64,000 bases of DNA, taken from Flaccisagitta enflata. Taxonomy: Eukaryota; Chaetognatha; Sagittoidea; Aphragmophora. Shown here in pieces: positions 24,129 through 37,700 of this stretch (positions within the stretch are counted from its first letter, which is position 1; each line of letters starts with the position of its first letter). Location: assembly GCA_965153355.1 (NCBI GenBank), contig OZ231128.1, positions 21,452,001 through 21,516,000 on the forward strand, in the 5' to 3' direction. Under the pieces are notes generated by a model. The model worked only from the letters and a program-made list of their open reading frames with translations, was not told where the DNA came from and did no database searches. The translations under genes and the position numbers were made by a program.

Positions 24129-24532
24129 TAATCACAAGGACAGTGATACTTATGTTTTGAATGTTTGTAATGGGCGAGTTTTCGCCTTATTCATTTTCCT
24201 TTATCTAATTTGGGCTCGCTCGCTCTTCTTTTATTGTGAATTGCGTTGAGCATTTCACTTAATCATGGTGTTTTGTTTCAATTGTGTGTAATTTTTTTTA
24301 ATGCAAAGTTTTAAAGATTTTTTCATTATTTTTATGCTTCATTTTATTGTTGTTTTTCAGTCAAAGTTTAAAAAGATTTTTCATTATCATCTTTGTTTAA
24401 CTTTGAATATAGATTGTCGTTTAACTTGTTCTTCACTTGTTTTTTTACTATGTTGTTCCAGTTTTGGATAGGTCTGATAAGACTTTGGATAAGTTTATAA
24501 ATCTTCAGATAAACCAAGGGGTATAAAGTTTA
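23954..24532. other. Unassigned AT-rich stretch
   Basis: (CT)n followed by (CA)n at about 24078-24128. Otherwise nothing I can support. Confidence 0.5.
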
Positions 24533-24942
24533 AACAAGCCCAAAAGGGCAACAGTCGCGTGCGTCGGGAAATGACAAACAAAAGAGCAAAAACATGTTGA
24601 AATGTTAGGAATGTTAAAAAATGTTAAAAAAAGTTAAAAAATGTTAAAGAATGTTTAAAAATGTCAAAGAATGTTAGAAAAGGTTAAAAAATGTTAAAAA
24701 AACATTAGACATGTTAAAAAAGGTAAAATTTTTAGAAATGTTAAAAAATGTTAAAAAATGTTAAAAAATGTTAAAAAAGGTTAAAAAATGTTAAAAAATG
24801 TTGAAAAATGTTAAAAAATGTTAAGAAACATTAAAAACGATAAAAAATTTAGAAATATTTTGAACGGACGGACGGATGGACCGACGGACGGACCAACGGA
24901 CCGACCGACAGACCAAGGTGTAGAGTCGCGTGCACGCGACTA
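24533..24942 (-). mobile_element. Covarying-hairpin element H4 with internal array
   Basis: Reverse orientation: GTAGAGTCGCGTGCACGCGACT hairpin at the right end (about 24930), (GGACGGACC)n inside it, GTCGCGTGCGTCGGG at the left. The middle (24595-24850) is a tandem array of ATGTTAAAAAA. Confidence 0.7.
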
Positions 24943-25244
24943 AAAATGGCAAAGAAAAAGTAAGCTTAGGTTCATTATCTTAGCTCATGTTGCCAGCCTT
25001 GTTTGTTAGGCACCAGCATTTTACATGATTGGCGACAACCACTCGTTCTTTCTTCCTTGCTTTCCTTTCTTTCCACTATTTCTGCTTGACTTCTAACCTA
25101 TTCATTCTTGATTCTTTTCGAGGAGTTTTGAACCCCAAATTTGTACGTGAGCTTATCTTTTAATCTCTTATTCAAAACATTTCGTAATTCAGAATTTTAA
25201 TCGATATTGTTTACTTTCTCCGAACACGCAGCAAATGCTCTATT

Positions 25245-25427
25245 TTTAGTCGCGTGCCACGTGACTCTATGAGCCACTTTTTGGTTGGTTGGGCGGACCG
25301 TCCGTCCGTCCGTCCGTCCATAACATTCGTTCATTAAGCTTAGCTTTCGCGTTCTTACCCCTGGTCCTGCAAGAATGACCGAATGATCCCCTACATCACT
25401 GCCCCTGCCCATCTCAAGCGAATACAA
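25245..25427 (+). mobile_element. Covarying-hairpin element H5
   Basis: AGTCGCGTGCCACGTGACTC with a partly decayed stem, (CGTC)n, then CCCCTGCCCATCTCAAGCGA at the right. Confidence 0.6.
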
Positions 25428-25598
25428 ACGTTGTCCCAGTTTTAAGGAATCGCGGATAAGCAAAAGACTTGGCAGTGTGAATTTTGAAGATTGAGAAGGG
25501 GGGGGCGTGTTCTACTGAATGGAAATGAACTGTCATTTGTGTGATTAAAAAAACAACAGAGATATCAACAACTGGCACAGTAGTTCAAACACATGAAC

Positions 25599-25787
25599 AA
25601 CAAGGCCGGATACACGGCCATCAGTTGCGGACGGGTGGGCAGGGGCGGAAATTCAACTGTCCACAACTAAAAATGTTCTAAAACGCTCATTTCCTCACTT
25701 TTCGACTCGTGTCCACGGACCGACCGACCAACCGACCAACCAACGGACGGACAAAGCCTCTTATAGAGTTGCGTGTCCGCAACTAAA
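25599..25787 (-). mobile_element. Covarying-hairpin element H6 (AGTTGCG subtype, inverted)
   Basis: ACAAGGCCGGATACACGGCC and AGTTGCGGACGGGTGGGCAG at the left; GAGTTGCGTGTCCGCAACT hairpin at the right, with (GGACCGACC)n next to it. Confidence 0.75.
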
Positions 25788-25912
25788 AGAAATACACTGG
25801 TACACTTTAACGCAGATGGCAGTATGAGGGCGAACGTTGAGGTGCATACCTTTCAAAGTGATGTAATAATGCCATTTCCATTATATTTTCCCCCTTCGTG
25901 TAATTCCTTCAG

Positions 25913-26029
25913 AACGTCGGGGAGTGCGTTGAACCCGGAGACCCTTTTATGCTCTACGTCCCACCAATCGAACAATGGGGAAATCGATATCTCGTTACTT
26001 CACCTGAACCAGAAATCGATCAAAGAATA
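25913..26029 (+). CDS. IgGFc-binding region, exon a
   Basis: Acceptor TTCCTTCAG|AAC and donor ATA|GTGAGT, phase 0 at both sides, 39 codons. It encodes [20 protein letters not shown], which matches the 'xxPFxxxVPxxEQWGxxYLV' core of IgGFc-binding regions. A (TGT)n tract begins 5 nt after the exon. Confidence 0.75.
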
Positions 26030-26034
26030 GTGAG

Positions 26035-26092
<58 letters not shown>

Positions 26093-26097
26093 GGTGG

Positions 26098-26159
<62 letters not shown>

Positions 26160-26164
26160 ATGTT

Positions 26165-26246
<82 letters not shown>

Positions 26247-26569
26247 TTGTTGTTTTTGTTGTTTTAATTGATGTTGCCATTGGAGCGGACACTCCTTTTT
26301 TCAAGATGGACAGTTTGTGTTGATTTTGCAGTCCCACGGTGTCCCTATATAGTTAATTAGGCACACAATATGACAAATATATTCCAATCCGCGATTACAG
26401 ACGTTTTACAACTTCGTGAACGTGTTTGTCCGAATCGGCGATCGCGATGGCGTCCTGTTAGATGGAACTCCACTCTCTGCCGATGGGGACCAAATATGGC
26501 AACGAATCGCGGATTCAGAGTTCGTCTTTACAAAGAGATATGTCACACCGGGTATGAGTCTATGAGAGA

Positions 26570-26668
<99 letters not shown>

Positions 26669-27218
26669 ACAAGTCATCCAAGGATCGCTGATGGTCAGCG
26701 GTGCCCGATGCCCTGCTTGGAGTGATTAGCTAAAGAAGTGGAGTGAGAGCAGGGCAGCAGCCCCAAAGGGCCGATGTCCTGTAGGACGCAGGGGTGAATT
26801 TCCATACGTCCTGAGAGGGCATATTTGGGGTAATTTTCCATGATATTGATAGGGAATTATGCATTTTTCAATTTTTGGCCAATTTGCCATGTTATTCAAT
26901 GGGAATTTGAGGACTGAGAGGCTGGATTTAGGGCCCAAGAGGCTGGATTTAGGGCCCAAGAGGCTGGATTTAGGGCCCAAGAGGCTGGATTTGAGGCCCA
27001 AGAGGCTGGATTTGAGGCCTGAGAGGCTGGATTTGAGGCCCGAGAGGCTGGATTTGAGGCCTGAGAGGCCAGATTTGAGGCCTGAAAGGCCAGATCTGAG
27101 GCCTGAGAGGCTGGATTTGAGGCCTGAGAGGCCTGAGAAGCTTCAGAGGGGGGGGGACGGACGGACGTACGGACGGACGCATGGAAATTCACATCGGCCC
27201 TTTGGGGCCGCTGCCCAA

Positions 27219-27296
<78 letters not shown>

Positions 27297-30200
27297 AAGA
27301 ATGAAAGGGAGAAAGAAATGAAGAGAGAATGAAGAATGAAGAGAGAAAGAAAGAAAGAAAGACAGAGAGTGAATAAAAGCAAGAGGGTGAAAGAAATGGC
27401 AGGCATCATCACTAGGGCCAACGGTTTCTGCACTGTTATGAGCTGGTACCCATTCCTGTGAATTTTTTGCACATACCACATCTATACTATTGAAAACTAA
27501 CCATTATAGGACTTTTTAGGCTGATTTAGAGGGGGCGGATTTGATATTTTGACCTGAATTAAGCAGTGGTGGTGGGTCATTCTTGTTTTTTAGGTCATTT
27601 TGAACTCAAAATCGGGCCACTTTGCCTAAGAAAAATGACAAAAAATCTAGGAGATTGTAAAACTAGAGCTCAAGATCTAACCAGTGGTGCAATCCGCATG
27701 TTTCTATTACTTTTTGTTTAGATTTGAGAGCATTTCAAAGATGAAAGAGTGTGAATGGAAAATCGCAGTTTCAATTTTAGTGGCAATTTTGATAGTTTTC
27801 ACAAATTTCTATATTTCGCGGCTTTGGATGAACCAATCTGCATAAAATTGGTGATCAAATTGAAGAGGTTTTCCTATTCTAGCTGATGGTAAAAAAAATT
27901 TTGATCGATATTTCCCCAAAAAAATTTTAGAGACTGTAGAAGCAGGTACAAAAAAGTCGATTTTTTTGCAAATTGGCCAATTTTGGATGAAAATTTAGGC
28001 CACTTCCAATTCTTAAAAAGATTTAAAATCCATGGGCAAAATGAAGTACTGCTCAGGAGCTAACCAGTGGCGCAATCGGCGTGTCAATACGTTTTTGCAT
28101 CTAGATTTGATAGAACTTCAAAGATTGAAGGGTATGTCAAAATGACAGTTTTTGGGTGTTTAAGCCAGTTTGGCCTCAATTTTCGGCCTTTTTATCATGG
28201 AAATCAATGAAACAATCCATGAGATTGTAAAACTAGAGCTCAAGAGCTAACCAGTGGTGCAATCCGCATGTTTTCATCTTTATTCGTTAAGATTTGATAG
28301 CAGTTCAAAGATGGAAGGGTAGGAAGGTCAAAATGCAGCTTTAACTACAGTGGCAGTTTTGACATTTTTTACAAATTTCAATATTTCGCAACTTTGGATG
28401 GACCAATCTGCATAAATTTGGTGATTAAATCGAAGAGTTTTTCCTGTTCTATCTGATGGTAAAAAAAATTTTGATCCATATTCCCCCCAAATAATTTTAG
28501 AGACTGTAAAAGATGGTGCAAAAAAGTTGATCTTTTTTGTAGATTGGGCAATTTTGGATGAAAAATTCAACCACTTCCAATTTTAAAAGAGACCTAAAAC
28601 CCATGAGCAAAATAAAGTACTGCTCAAGAGCTAACCAGCGGTGCAATTGGCGTGTCAATATGTTTTTGCATTTAAATTTTATAGAACTTCAAAGATCAAA
28701 GGGTATGTTAAAATGATGGCTAAAATACTGAAAAAATGTTGTTTTGACATACCCTTCATTCTTTAAAGTTCTATAAAAACTAAATGCAAAAACATATTGA
28801 CACGCCAATTGCACCACTGGTTAGCTCTTGAGCAGTACTTTATTTTGCTCATGGATTTTAGGTCATTTTTAAAATCGGATGTGGTTGAATTTTTCATTCA
28901 AAATTGTCCAATTTACAAAAAGATTGACTTTTTCGCACCAGCTTCTACAGTCTCTAAACATTTTTTGGGGGAATATCGATCTAAAATTTCTTTACCATCA
29001 GCTAGAAGAAGTAAAAATCTTCAATTGGATCACCAATTTTATGCAGATTGGTCCATCCAAAGCCGCGAAATATTGAAATTTGTAAAAAATTTCAAAACTG
29101 CCACTGTAGTTAAAGCTGCATTTTGACCTACATACCCTTCCATTTTTGAAATGCTCTCAAATCTCAACGGATAAAGATGAAAACATGCGGATTGCACCAC
29201 TGGCCAGCTCTTGAGCTCTAGTTTTACAATCTCATGGATTTTTTCATTAATTTCCATGCCAAAAAGGCCCAAAATTGAGGCCAAACTGGCCAAAACACCC
29301 AAAAACAGTCATTTTGACATACCCTTTGACCTTTGAAGTTCTATAAAATCTAAATGCAAAAACGTATTGACATGCCAATTGCACCACTGGTTAACTCCTG
29401 AGCAGTACTTTATTTTGCTCATGGATTTTAAGTCTTTTTATGAATCGGAAGTGGCCTAATTCTTTATCCAAAATTGGCCAATTTGCAAAAAAATCGACTT
29501 TTTTGCACCTGCTTCTACAGTCTTTAAAATTTTCTGGGGGGAATATCGATCAAAAAACTTTGTACCATCAGATAGAACAGGAAAAACTCTTCAATTTGAT
29601 CACCAATTCTGTACAGATTGGTTCATCCAAAGCCACGAAATATTGAAATTTGTGAAATATGTCAAAATTGCCACTGAAATTGAAGCTGCAATTTTCCATT
29701 CACACCCTTTCATCTTTGAAATGCTCTCAAATCTACACAAAAAATGATAGAAACATGCGGATTGCACCACTGGTTAGATCTTGAGCTCTAGTTTTATAAT
29801 CTCATGGATTTTTTGTCATTGTTCTTAGGCAAAGTGGCCCAATTTTGAGTTCAAAATGACCTAAAAAACAAGAATGGACCACCACCACCGCTTAATTCCG
29901 GTCAAAATATCACATCTGCCCCCTCTAAATCAGCCTAAAAAGTCCTATAATGGTTAGTTTTCAATAGTGTAGATGTAGTATGTGCAAAAAATTCACAGGA
30001 ATGGGTACCAGCTCATAACAGTACAAAAACCGTTGGCCCTAATCATCACCATTATTTCTTTGTGAGTCGTTGGCAAGGAAATCCTTTGTTTTATTTCTTT
30101 CTTTTTTGATGCGTCATCGCATCTCTATAAGAGGGTCTGTCCGTCGGTCCGTCCGTCCGTCGGTCCGTCCGTCCGTCCGTCCGTCCGTCTGACCGTTACG

Positions 30201-31090
30201 CCTCTTCTAATATCGCGCAGATGACGCATCTAATTGCCCGCCTGGGCTTGTTTCTTTATGAGCAGGCCTGATTTTAAAGATATTTTGCATTGTGCGTTAT
30301 GGGCTCGCTTCGTAGCGCGACAGAAAACCAGCGAGCCCGGTAAAGGGCACCAGCAAGGAAATGTTAAATCCTAATTTGCATATTGAAGTCATGAAGGAAA
30401 AAATCATGTTTGCGTGGAAAATGTAAACAATTCTTACCAGTTACTACGCAAGACTACTTTGAGATCATCAAAATTGATTTAGTTGGTTAGATTAAGTTAT
30501 AGATTCAGTTTTAAGCTTTTTTTAACCAAAATTAATTGAGTCTTATCAGTAATTTTAGTTGGAATGGAATGATACAAAGAAACCTGGTTTTAAGTAGTTT
30601 GATTAATACTCTCGTCGTGTAGTATCTCTCCCTTTTTGAAACGATCTGAGAAATCAGATCGTCACCATATCTGTGGACGCATTTAATGATGTTTTATTCA
30701 TGTTTTCGAAACGGCGACAAAGCTTCACAATATGGACACATGCGCTGTTTATCGTTAAAATCCTGACTACAAATTCTCCTTTTATCATATTCCATAGATT
30801 TGACAATGCTTTCTATCGCCCAATGTTCTTTTTCCTTGTCACTTTTAACGTGGATGATGAAATGATTTCAAAGCATGAGACGAGACATTGTGGAAACATG
30901 ATTAAATCAAGTATGGGTGCATTAAATTCAGCCTTACCAGAGAGAGCCCGGCAGAAAAAGAGGGAGTAACGGGCTAACTGGTTCGCTCTAAAATCTGGCC
31001 TGTTTATGAATCAACAAAAAGATGTTTCTTTCATGGATTTTTTCCATGGCTTCACTTTCAAATGGGGTAGAAGGAAAATGCTCAATGACA

Positions 31091-31170
<80 letters not shown>

Positions 31171-34100
31171 AGAAGAAGAAGAAGAAGAAGAAGAAGAAGA
31201 AGAATAACAAGAAGAAGGAGTAAAACAAAAAGAAGACGACGACGCCAAAAATAGAGAGAAAATGGTCAAGGAACTAGAAAGTAGAGAGCTGATGGACCCA
31301 ATACATAGAATTTTTGACACAGTTCAAAATCCTAACATTGAGTTTTTTGAACCCGGTCACTGTGAAATAGGACTCCATGGAAAGGATTGTAACTTCCGGG
31401 CAAAGCATAGATGGACCTTCTTGTGCCATGCCAAATGTACCTCAACCGAGACTGACAGACAAACCGGGAGATTCCAAGAGACACCGACAGACAAAAAAAT
31501 GAGTGAAATCATCAATTGATGCGCTGACATTCGAACTAAGAGACACAGGAAAAAAAAAAAGATTCTTAGTCGCGTGCACGCGACTCTACAACCCACTCTG
31601 TCTGTCTGTCTGTCGGTCGGTCTGTCTGTCTGTAACGCTTAGCTTTTTTTCATTATTTTACGTCTTTTTAAGCCATTTTAAGTTATTTAAAGTTAATTTA
31701 AGTCAATTTACATTTAGTCTCTTAGTCTTTTGGTCTTTTAGTCTTTTAGTCTTTTAGTCTTTTAGTCTTTTAGTCTTTTAGTCTTTTAATCTTTTAGTCT
31801 TTTAGTTTTTTAGTCTTTTAGTCTTTTAGTCTTTTAGTCTTTTAGTCTTTTAGTCTTTTAATCTTTTACTCTTTTAGTCTTTTAGTCTTTTAGTCTTTAA
31901 GTCTTTTATTCTTTTGGTCTCATGGTCTTAACAACCGCATGCGACTGTAAGTTGTTGGCCTTGTTTCCTTCTTCTTCTCCTCCTCCTTTTTCATAAGCCT
32001 TAAATTCCAGCCTCGACGGAAGGCTGGGATTTGGGCCTCAAGGCTGAGATATGGGCCTGGAGGTTGGGGGTGGGGGGACCGAGGGGGAGGAGGAGAAGGA
32101 GAAGGAGAAAATCCCCCTGTGTGAACGCATTGGTCACCGACCCCTTTGGGGCCGCTGCGTTGCTCCCCCTTCAACTTCAAGAACAACCTACTCAGGCAGG
32201 GCACGGGTACCGCTGACCATCTAACGCTTTTGCGACTATTATCTCTCTTCTTTACCCTCCCTTCCTCATCCTCCCTCCTCCTCCTCCTCCTCCCCCCTCC
32301 CTGTCCCCCGTCCTATCCTCAATTATCAATTAGGACCACATTGGATCTTCCACACTCACGCTGCTGCGACTTTCGGAATTGTCGTCTACGGCTTCAAACA
32401 TTTCGATTCCTATGGATATCCTGGAGGTCTCAGACTCGCCCCAATCACCATCAAAGACTGCCAACCAGACTGTCTGGAATTACCTGTCGATAACTCGACG
32501 ACGACAACAACGACGACGGAAATGACGACGAAGTTGACGTCGATCACAACGACAACATCATCCATTTCGACCCCAAGCACGACGACAATGACAACGATGA
32601 CTATGACCTCCCCTCCAGCGATCACGGTCCCCACTTCTCCAACTGTGTCCTCCGAATCTTTTCAAAGCACGTCTGAATCTCAGCAAGCTACTACTGCATC
32701 TCAGCAAGCAACTACTGCATTTCAGCAAGCAACTACTGCATCTCAGCAAGCTACTACTGCATCTCAGCAAGCTACTACTGCATCTCAGCAAGCAACTACA
32801 GCATCGCAGCAAGCTACTACTGCATCTCAGCAAGCAACTACTGCATCTCAGCAAGCAACTACTGCATCTCAGCCAATCACATCTGATTCTCAACCAGTTT
32901 CCACTGAATCTCAACCAATCACCGCTGGATCTCAACCAGTCACATCTGATCCTCAACAAGCTTCCACTGAATCTCAACCGATTACTGCTGGGTCTCACTC
33001 TGTTATGACTGAATCTCAGCAAGCCACTTCTGCATCTCAATTAGCCACCTCTGAAACTCAACAACCAGTAACTACTGGATCTCAACCTGTTACTACTGTT
33101 TCACAACCAGTCACATCCGAATCTGAATTTGCCACAGCTGAATCATTCCTAAGCACCGTTTTCAGCACCCTCGGACTCATTTCAACGACACCGGACACCA
33201 CAACAGATGTTAACTCAAAACCGTCCACTCCTAAAGATTCCGTACCTACTGGCGGTGTTCCAACAACTCATTCTGCGCCTTCAGTGATCTCCCACACTCT
33301 TACGACTGATGCTGTAACCGGCTCCATTACTCCTACAAAGGATTCGCTGCCTGCAACAGCTCCTACTGATTCCTCGCTGACTACTCATTCCAACACTCCC
33401 ACAAGCAATTCCTTGCCCATCACGGCATCTGGTGATACAACTACAACCGATTCATCTTTAGTAACTGATACCGACACCTTTTCAAGCAAAGCCGTGTCTT
33501 CCGGAACATCCGATGTAACGGCTACATCGGATTCCATGCCTTTAACCCTCTCTATCGCTCCGACAAGTAATTCGATCGATTCGTCTTCAACAACTTCAAC
33601 GACTTCCGAGAGCCATCAGTCGACCACCAAAGCAAGTGCCTCATCGACCACCAAAGTGCCTAACGCTGACCCCACATCAACCGAATACTCAACTTCTACG
33701 ACACGTCCTTTCATAGAATTGTCATCAACAACAGAATCGGTAGCTCTGACAACGAGACTCTCCACGATGCTGTCGACGGCCGCATTCCAAGCTGCGCCGA
33801 CGGCCGCATCCACGGCCGCATCCACGGCCGCATCCACGGGCGCATCCACGGCCGCATCCACGGGCGCATCCACGGCCGCTCCCACGGCCGCATCCACGGC
33901 TTCGTTGACTGAATCTTTCGCGTTGAGCGAACAAACTTCGACGTCCGTTTATGGTTCGACTGCCGACTCAGGATTTGCGTCCTCAGTCTCCTCTTCCTCC
34001 TCATTTCCTCTGGCAACGACTGAGACGACGACGACGACGTCTTCCCACTTGAGGAGCACCTCAACAATTTCTTCCCCTTCCTCTTCATTGTCCTCCACCA

Positions 34101-34656
34101 CAACGTCGCAGACGACGACGTCTTCCAAAGTGGAGATCTCAACCGCATCTCCATCATCTTCTTCTCCATCATCCACTTGTCCTCCGTGCGCATGCTCTTC
34201 ATCGGCGACGACGATCCGTTCTAGCGATGAAACGACAAAGCAGACATCGATTCCGTCTTCAACAACATCGGCTGCATTGGTGACGACAACTACACCGGCA
34301 ACAACAGCTGCAGAATCAGTTACATCACCAACTACCCAAATGACGGCGACAAACGAACTAACGACACTGCCAATGACGACGACGTCGATGACGACGATGA
34401 CGACGACGACGGCGACCATTGAACCTTCAACACCTCTTTGCTCTCTTTTCGATGGCCTCGTAGACGTCATCTACGTGGGCTACAACGACTCGAAGCGCGT
34501 TCTCGACGACGAGTTGGACTTTGACAATGAAGACGAGTTGCAGATGTCGTTGAGATTGCAATCCATCGAGTTGGAATCGTTCGTCGACGAAATCGACGTC
34601 TTCGATAAGATCGCCAAAGGATTCGAAGAAGCAAAAAGGGTAGCTTGGGGTAAGAC

Positions 34657-34734
<78 letters not shown>

Positions 34735-37700
34735 ACACACACACACACACTGTCAAATAGAGGGCGCTGATCTCATATGAGTGAATAAAGTGCATAACTT
34801 TTCTAAAACAATTCTCAGGATCATACGATATGATTTGTTATTAGATTTCATGAATATTGTACGCAAATAACTCACAACATTATCTTTTGTACTATCAATA
34901 TTCTGACTGTCTTTTTGTCTGTCTATGATGCTATCTAATGTTAATATCTTCCACGTTGGAAGAGAATTCTAATGGAATGAAAAGGAAGTATAAAAGGGAA
35001 AGGACAGTAGAATCGAGATCCTTTTCACCCATCTAGTTTTCGGAGACTTAGCGCACCAAAATGTAAGTTGCACATTATTGAATTCCTTGTCATAATTAAA
35101 TGAATGTCACACTTCTCTTGTATAACCAAACGTGAATTTGTGCTGTTAACCTATGTCTCTGAAGTTTCATATTGCCCTAGTCGCTACCTATTATACTTAA
35201 GAAATTGAACACATACTTTTATTTTGAATGGTAAGACAAAATAGCAAAGATGTAGAATAACATGGTTGTTAGCGGTGTGAGGGTTTCAGTTACAAATTCA
35301 CGTGGAGGGTGAAATAAGGGGTATTTGGGGGGGAAGGATGTATTTTCAGCTCCCGTAATGGTTATATACATAGTAAAATCTCCATCATTTTTATTGATAG
35401 TAGAGGAAAGTTCTCAGTCGAGTATCATTTGATTCAGGCCTTCAATTGATACCCGACCGAGATTGAGTGGGCATGACGCAGAAATTGGGGCATGTAATGC
35501 TTGTTTCATACTAATTATATAAAGGGTATGCTCGACCGTAAAAATATCTTTAACTTATAATTATGGATATATGGTGTGACCGGTTTGGTGATAATGGTTG
35601 TGATGACGATCAGAATTATTGTCATGGTAGTGGTCATGGTTGTGATCCATTGTTATAAGTTAGGATGACTTAAATTAATAACATTTAGAATGTAATGTAG
35701 AGTAGTATAAATCTTGATTCGGATGTCTAGATTTAGACGTCTAAATCTGGATTGGGAGATCTAAGTCTGGAATGTAATCTGGATTTAGAGATCTTAATCT
35801 TGATTTGGAGTCTAAGTTTAGAAATCTGAATCTGGATTTAACATCTTGATTTAACGGATGTTGGTAGAGATCGTGATTAGGATTAATAGTGGAAAATAGA
35901 TTAAATACAATAATTGGCGGACGGACGATTGAACTACAATGTAGAGTGATACTATGCCATTTGGATTGATATAGGTCGGCTACCGAATCAGATAAAGGAT
36001 TGATCGAGAAAGATAAAGCGTTGCATGAAGAAATTGTGCAAAGGGGGCGCGCGTTTGGTGCGATGGTTCGCTTTGTTGACATAATCACGGTGTTTTGCAG
36101 TGTATGTTTCGTGAATTCACTCGACGAAGCACACAAGATCAAGGACGCGGTGGGAGGGGAACTCTTTCGAGCCTTCAGTTGTGGGAGGAGGGGACAGAAA
36201 ACGGAATTGCTAAGGTATGATTGGGAAACAATACCTGAGAATTGATTGATAATTGTTGATCAGGCGGGGCATCCGGCAAAAAGAGGAGTGGTTAAAGAAA
36301 GTTGGAGACGCGACTGAGTATCTGAAGTCATGTGGAGTGCCGGATGATCCGGCAAACCATACGCTTCCCCTCCACAGAACGAGGTCAGAGGTTGACACAG
36401 AGTTGGAGGAACGGCTGAACGCTTCAAGGGAGGAGGGGGAAGAATTACGAGAGAGAAATCAAACATTGGAGGCTGAGAGAGATCAATTACGGCAGAAGAA
36501 TCGGGACGCGGAGGCTGAACATATACGATTGCAAGAGAGGAATAGAACACTGGAAATCGACATTTCTTCAGCCCGGAAAAGGTGTGAAATTGATTATTGA
36601 ATGGATGGATTGATGTGATGAGATTTCGAGAATTTCAAATATAGTAAATTTTATTGAAATTAGTGAAATTGTAGTAAATTTTGTTCAAATTCGTTGGATT
36701 TTATAAAACGTTATAAAATTTTATTGAATTTTCTTGAATTTGTTGGATTTGATAAGATGTTATAAAATTTTATTGAGTTTTATTGAATTTGGTTGGATTT
36801 TTGTTTTGTTGAGGATGGAAGAATTTTGTAGGATTTTTTTGGAAAAGAGAAATAGATTGAGCAATAATGATAATTTTAGTATATTTGCTTAAATTTTGTT
36901 AAATGTTGTCGATATGCTTATAGTGATGAATTTGACTAAAATTGGCTAGAATTTATTAGATTGCGTGAAATTTGATGCAAGTTGAGTAACTCTTGTTGAA
37001 TTTTGTGAGATTAAGTTGGATTTTTTGTAGAATTTTTTTAATAGAGGAAAAGAAAAAATCATTTGATTTTAGGCTTGATTTGGTTGAGATTAATTAAATT
37101 AGGTTAGGTTTTAGAAGATTTTGTTAAAATTTGTTATAATTGGTTGGATGTTGTGCAATGTTGATTAAAATTGTTAAATGTAGTTGAGTGTGGTGAGAAT
37201 TTATTGATTATTAGATTTTGAGGAAAATTTTGAATAGTTTATTAAAGGTTGTAGAGTTTAGTGGAATTTGGTGAAAGTTTGTAAGTTGGTTAGATTTTTG
37301 AAATGATGAGACGATATATTGTTTTGAGTGAGTAATGATCAGGTTAAATGATGCGTGATACCGATTGTTGTTAGGCGTATGTCGGTTGGTATGTATCGTG
37401 GTTGGGTATGTTTAGCTAGGCTAAGATTTTCTCACCGGGTGACTTTTTCATTCGCTCGGGTGGGGTTCTACGGTACTCTTCTTTGCTGGCCGGGTGTCCA
37501 TTTTCGTTTTTACCGCGCCGGTGATTGGTAGTAATTTTTTTCTCCGATTTCGTCGTGGAAAGTTTTCGGGCGAATGAAATTTCGGTTTCTATCGTCGGTG
37601 TGTTCGCGATTCTGAGGATAGGAGGAGGCGCGGTGATCGTTCAGATAGTGATTGATTCATTCATACATTCGTTCATTCACTCATTAGTTATTCATTCCTT

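Larger units (their letters stand above)
34751..35238 (+). repeat. 5' LTR
   Basis: 488 bp, starting TGTCAAATAG and ending GGTAAGACA. It holds the TATA box, likely start site, split start codon/splice donor and an ATTAAA signal (listed separately). AATAAA at 34784-34789 lies upstream of the TATA box, so it cannot serve the R region. Confidence 0.97.

Noticed and set aside
33616-34202. Minus-strand frames opposite the mucin region
   Set aside because: Shadows of the Ser/Thr-rich repeats on the plus strand.
34784-34789. AATAAA in the LTR as the element's polyA signal
   Set aside because: It lies about 200 nt before the TATA box; cleavage there would leave no R region. ATTAAA at 35095 fits better.
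35260-35280. TGGTTGTTAGCGGTGTGA as primer-binding site
   Set aside because: 22 nt away from the LTR and lacking the T-arm complement expected of a tRNA 3' end.
36060-36100. Extra 36- or 43-bp intron inside gag exon 2 (TTTTGCAG)
   Set aside because: The 43-bp version breaks the frame, the 36-bp version has a poor donor, and the frame is open without it.
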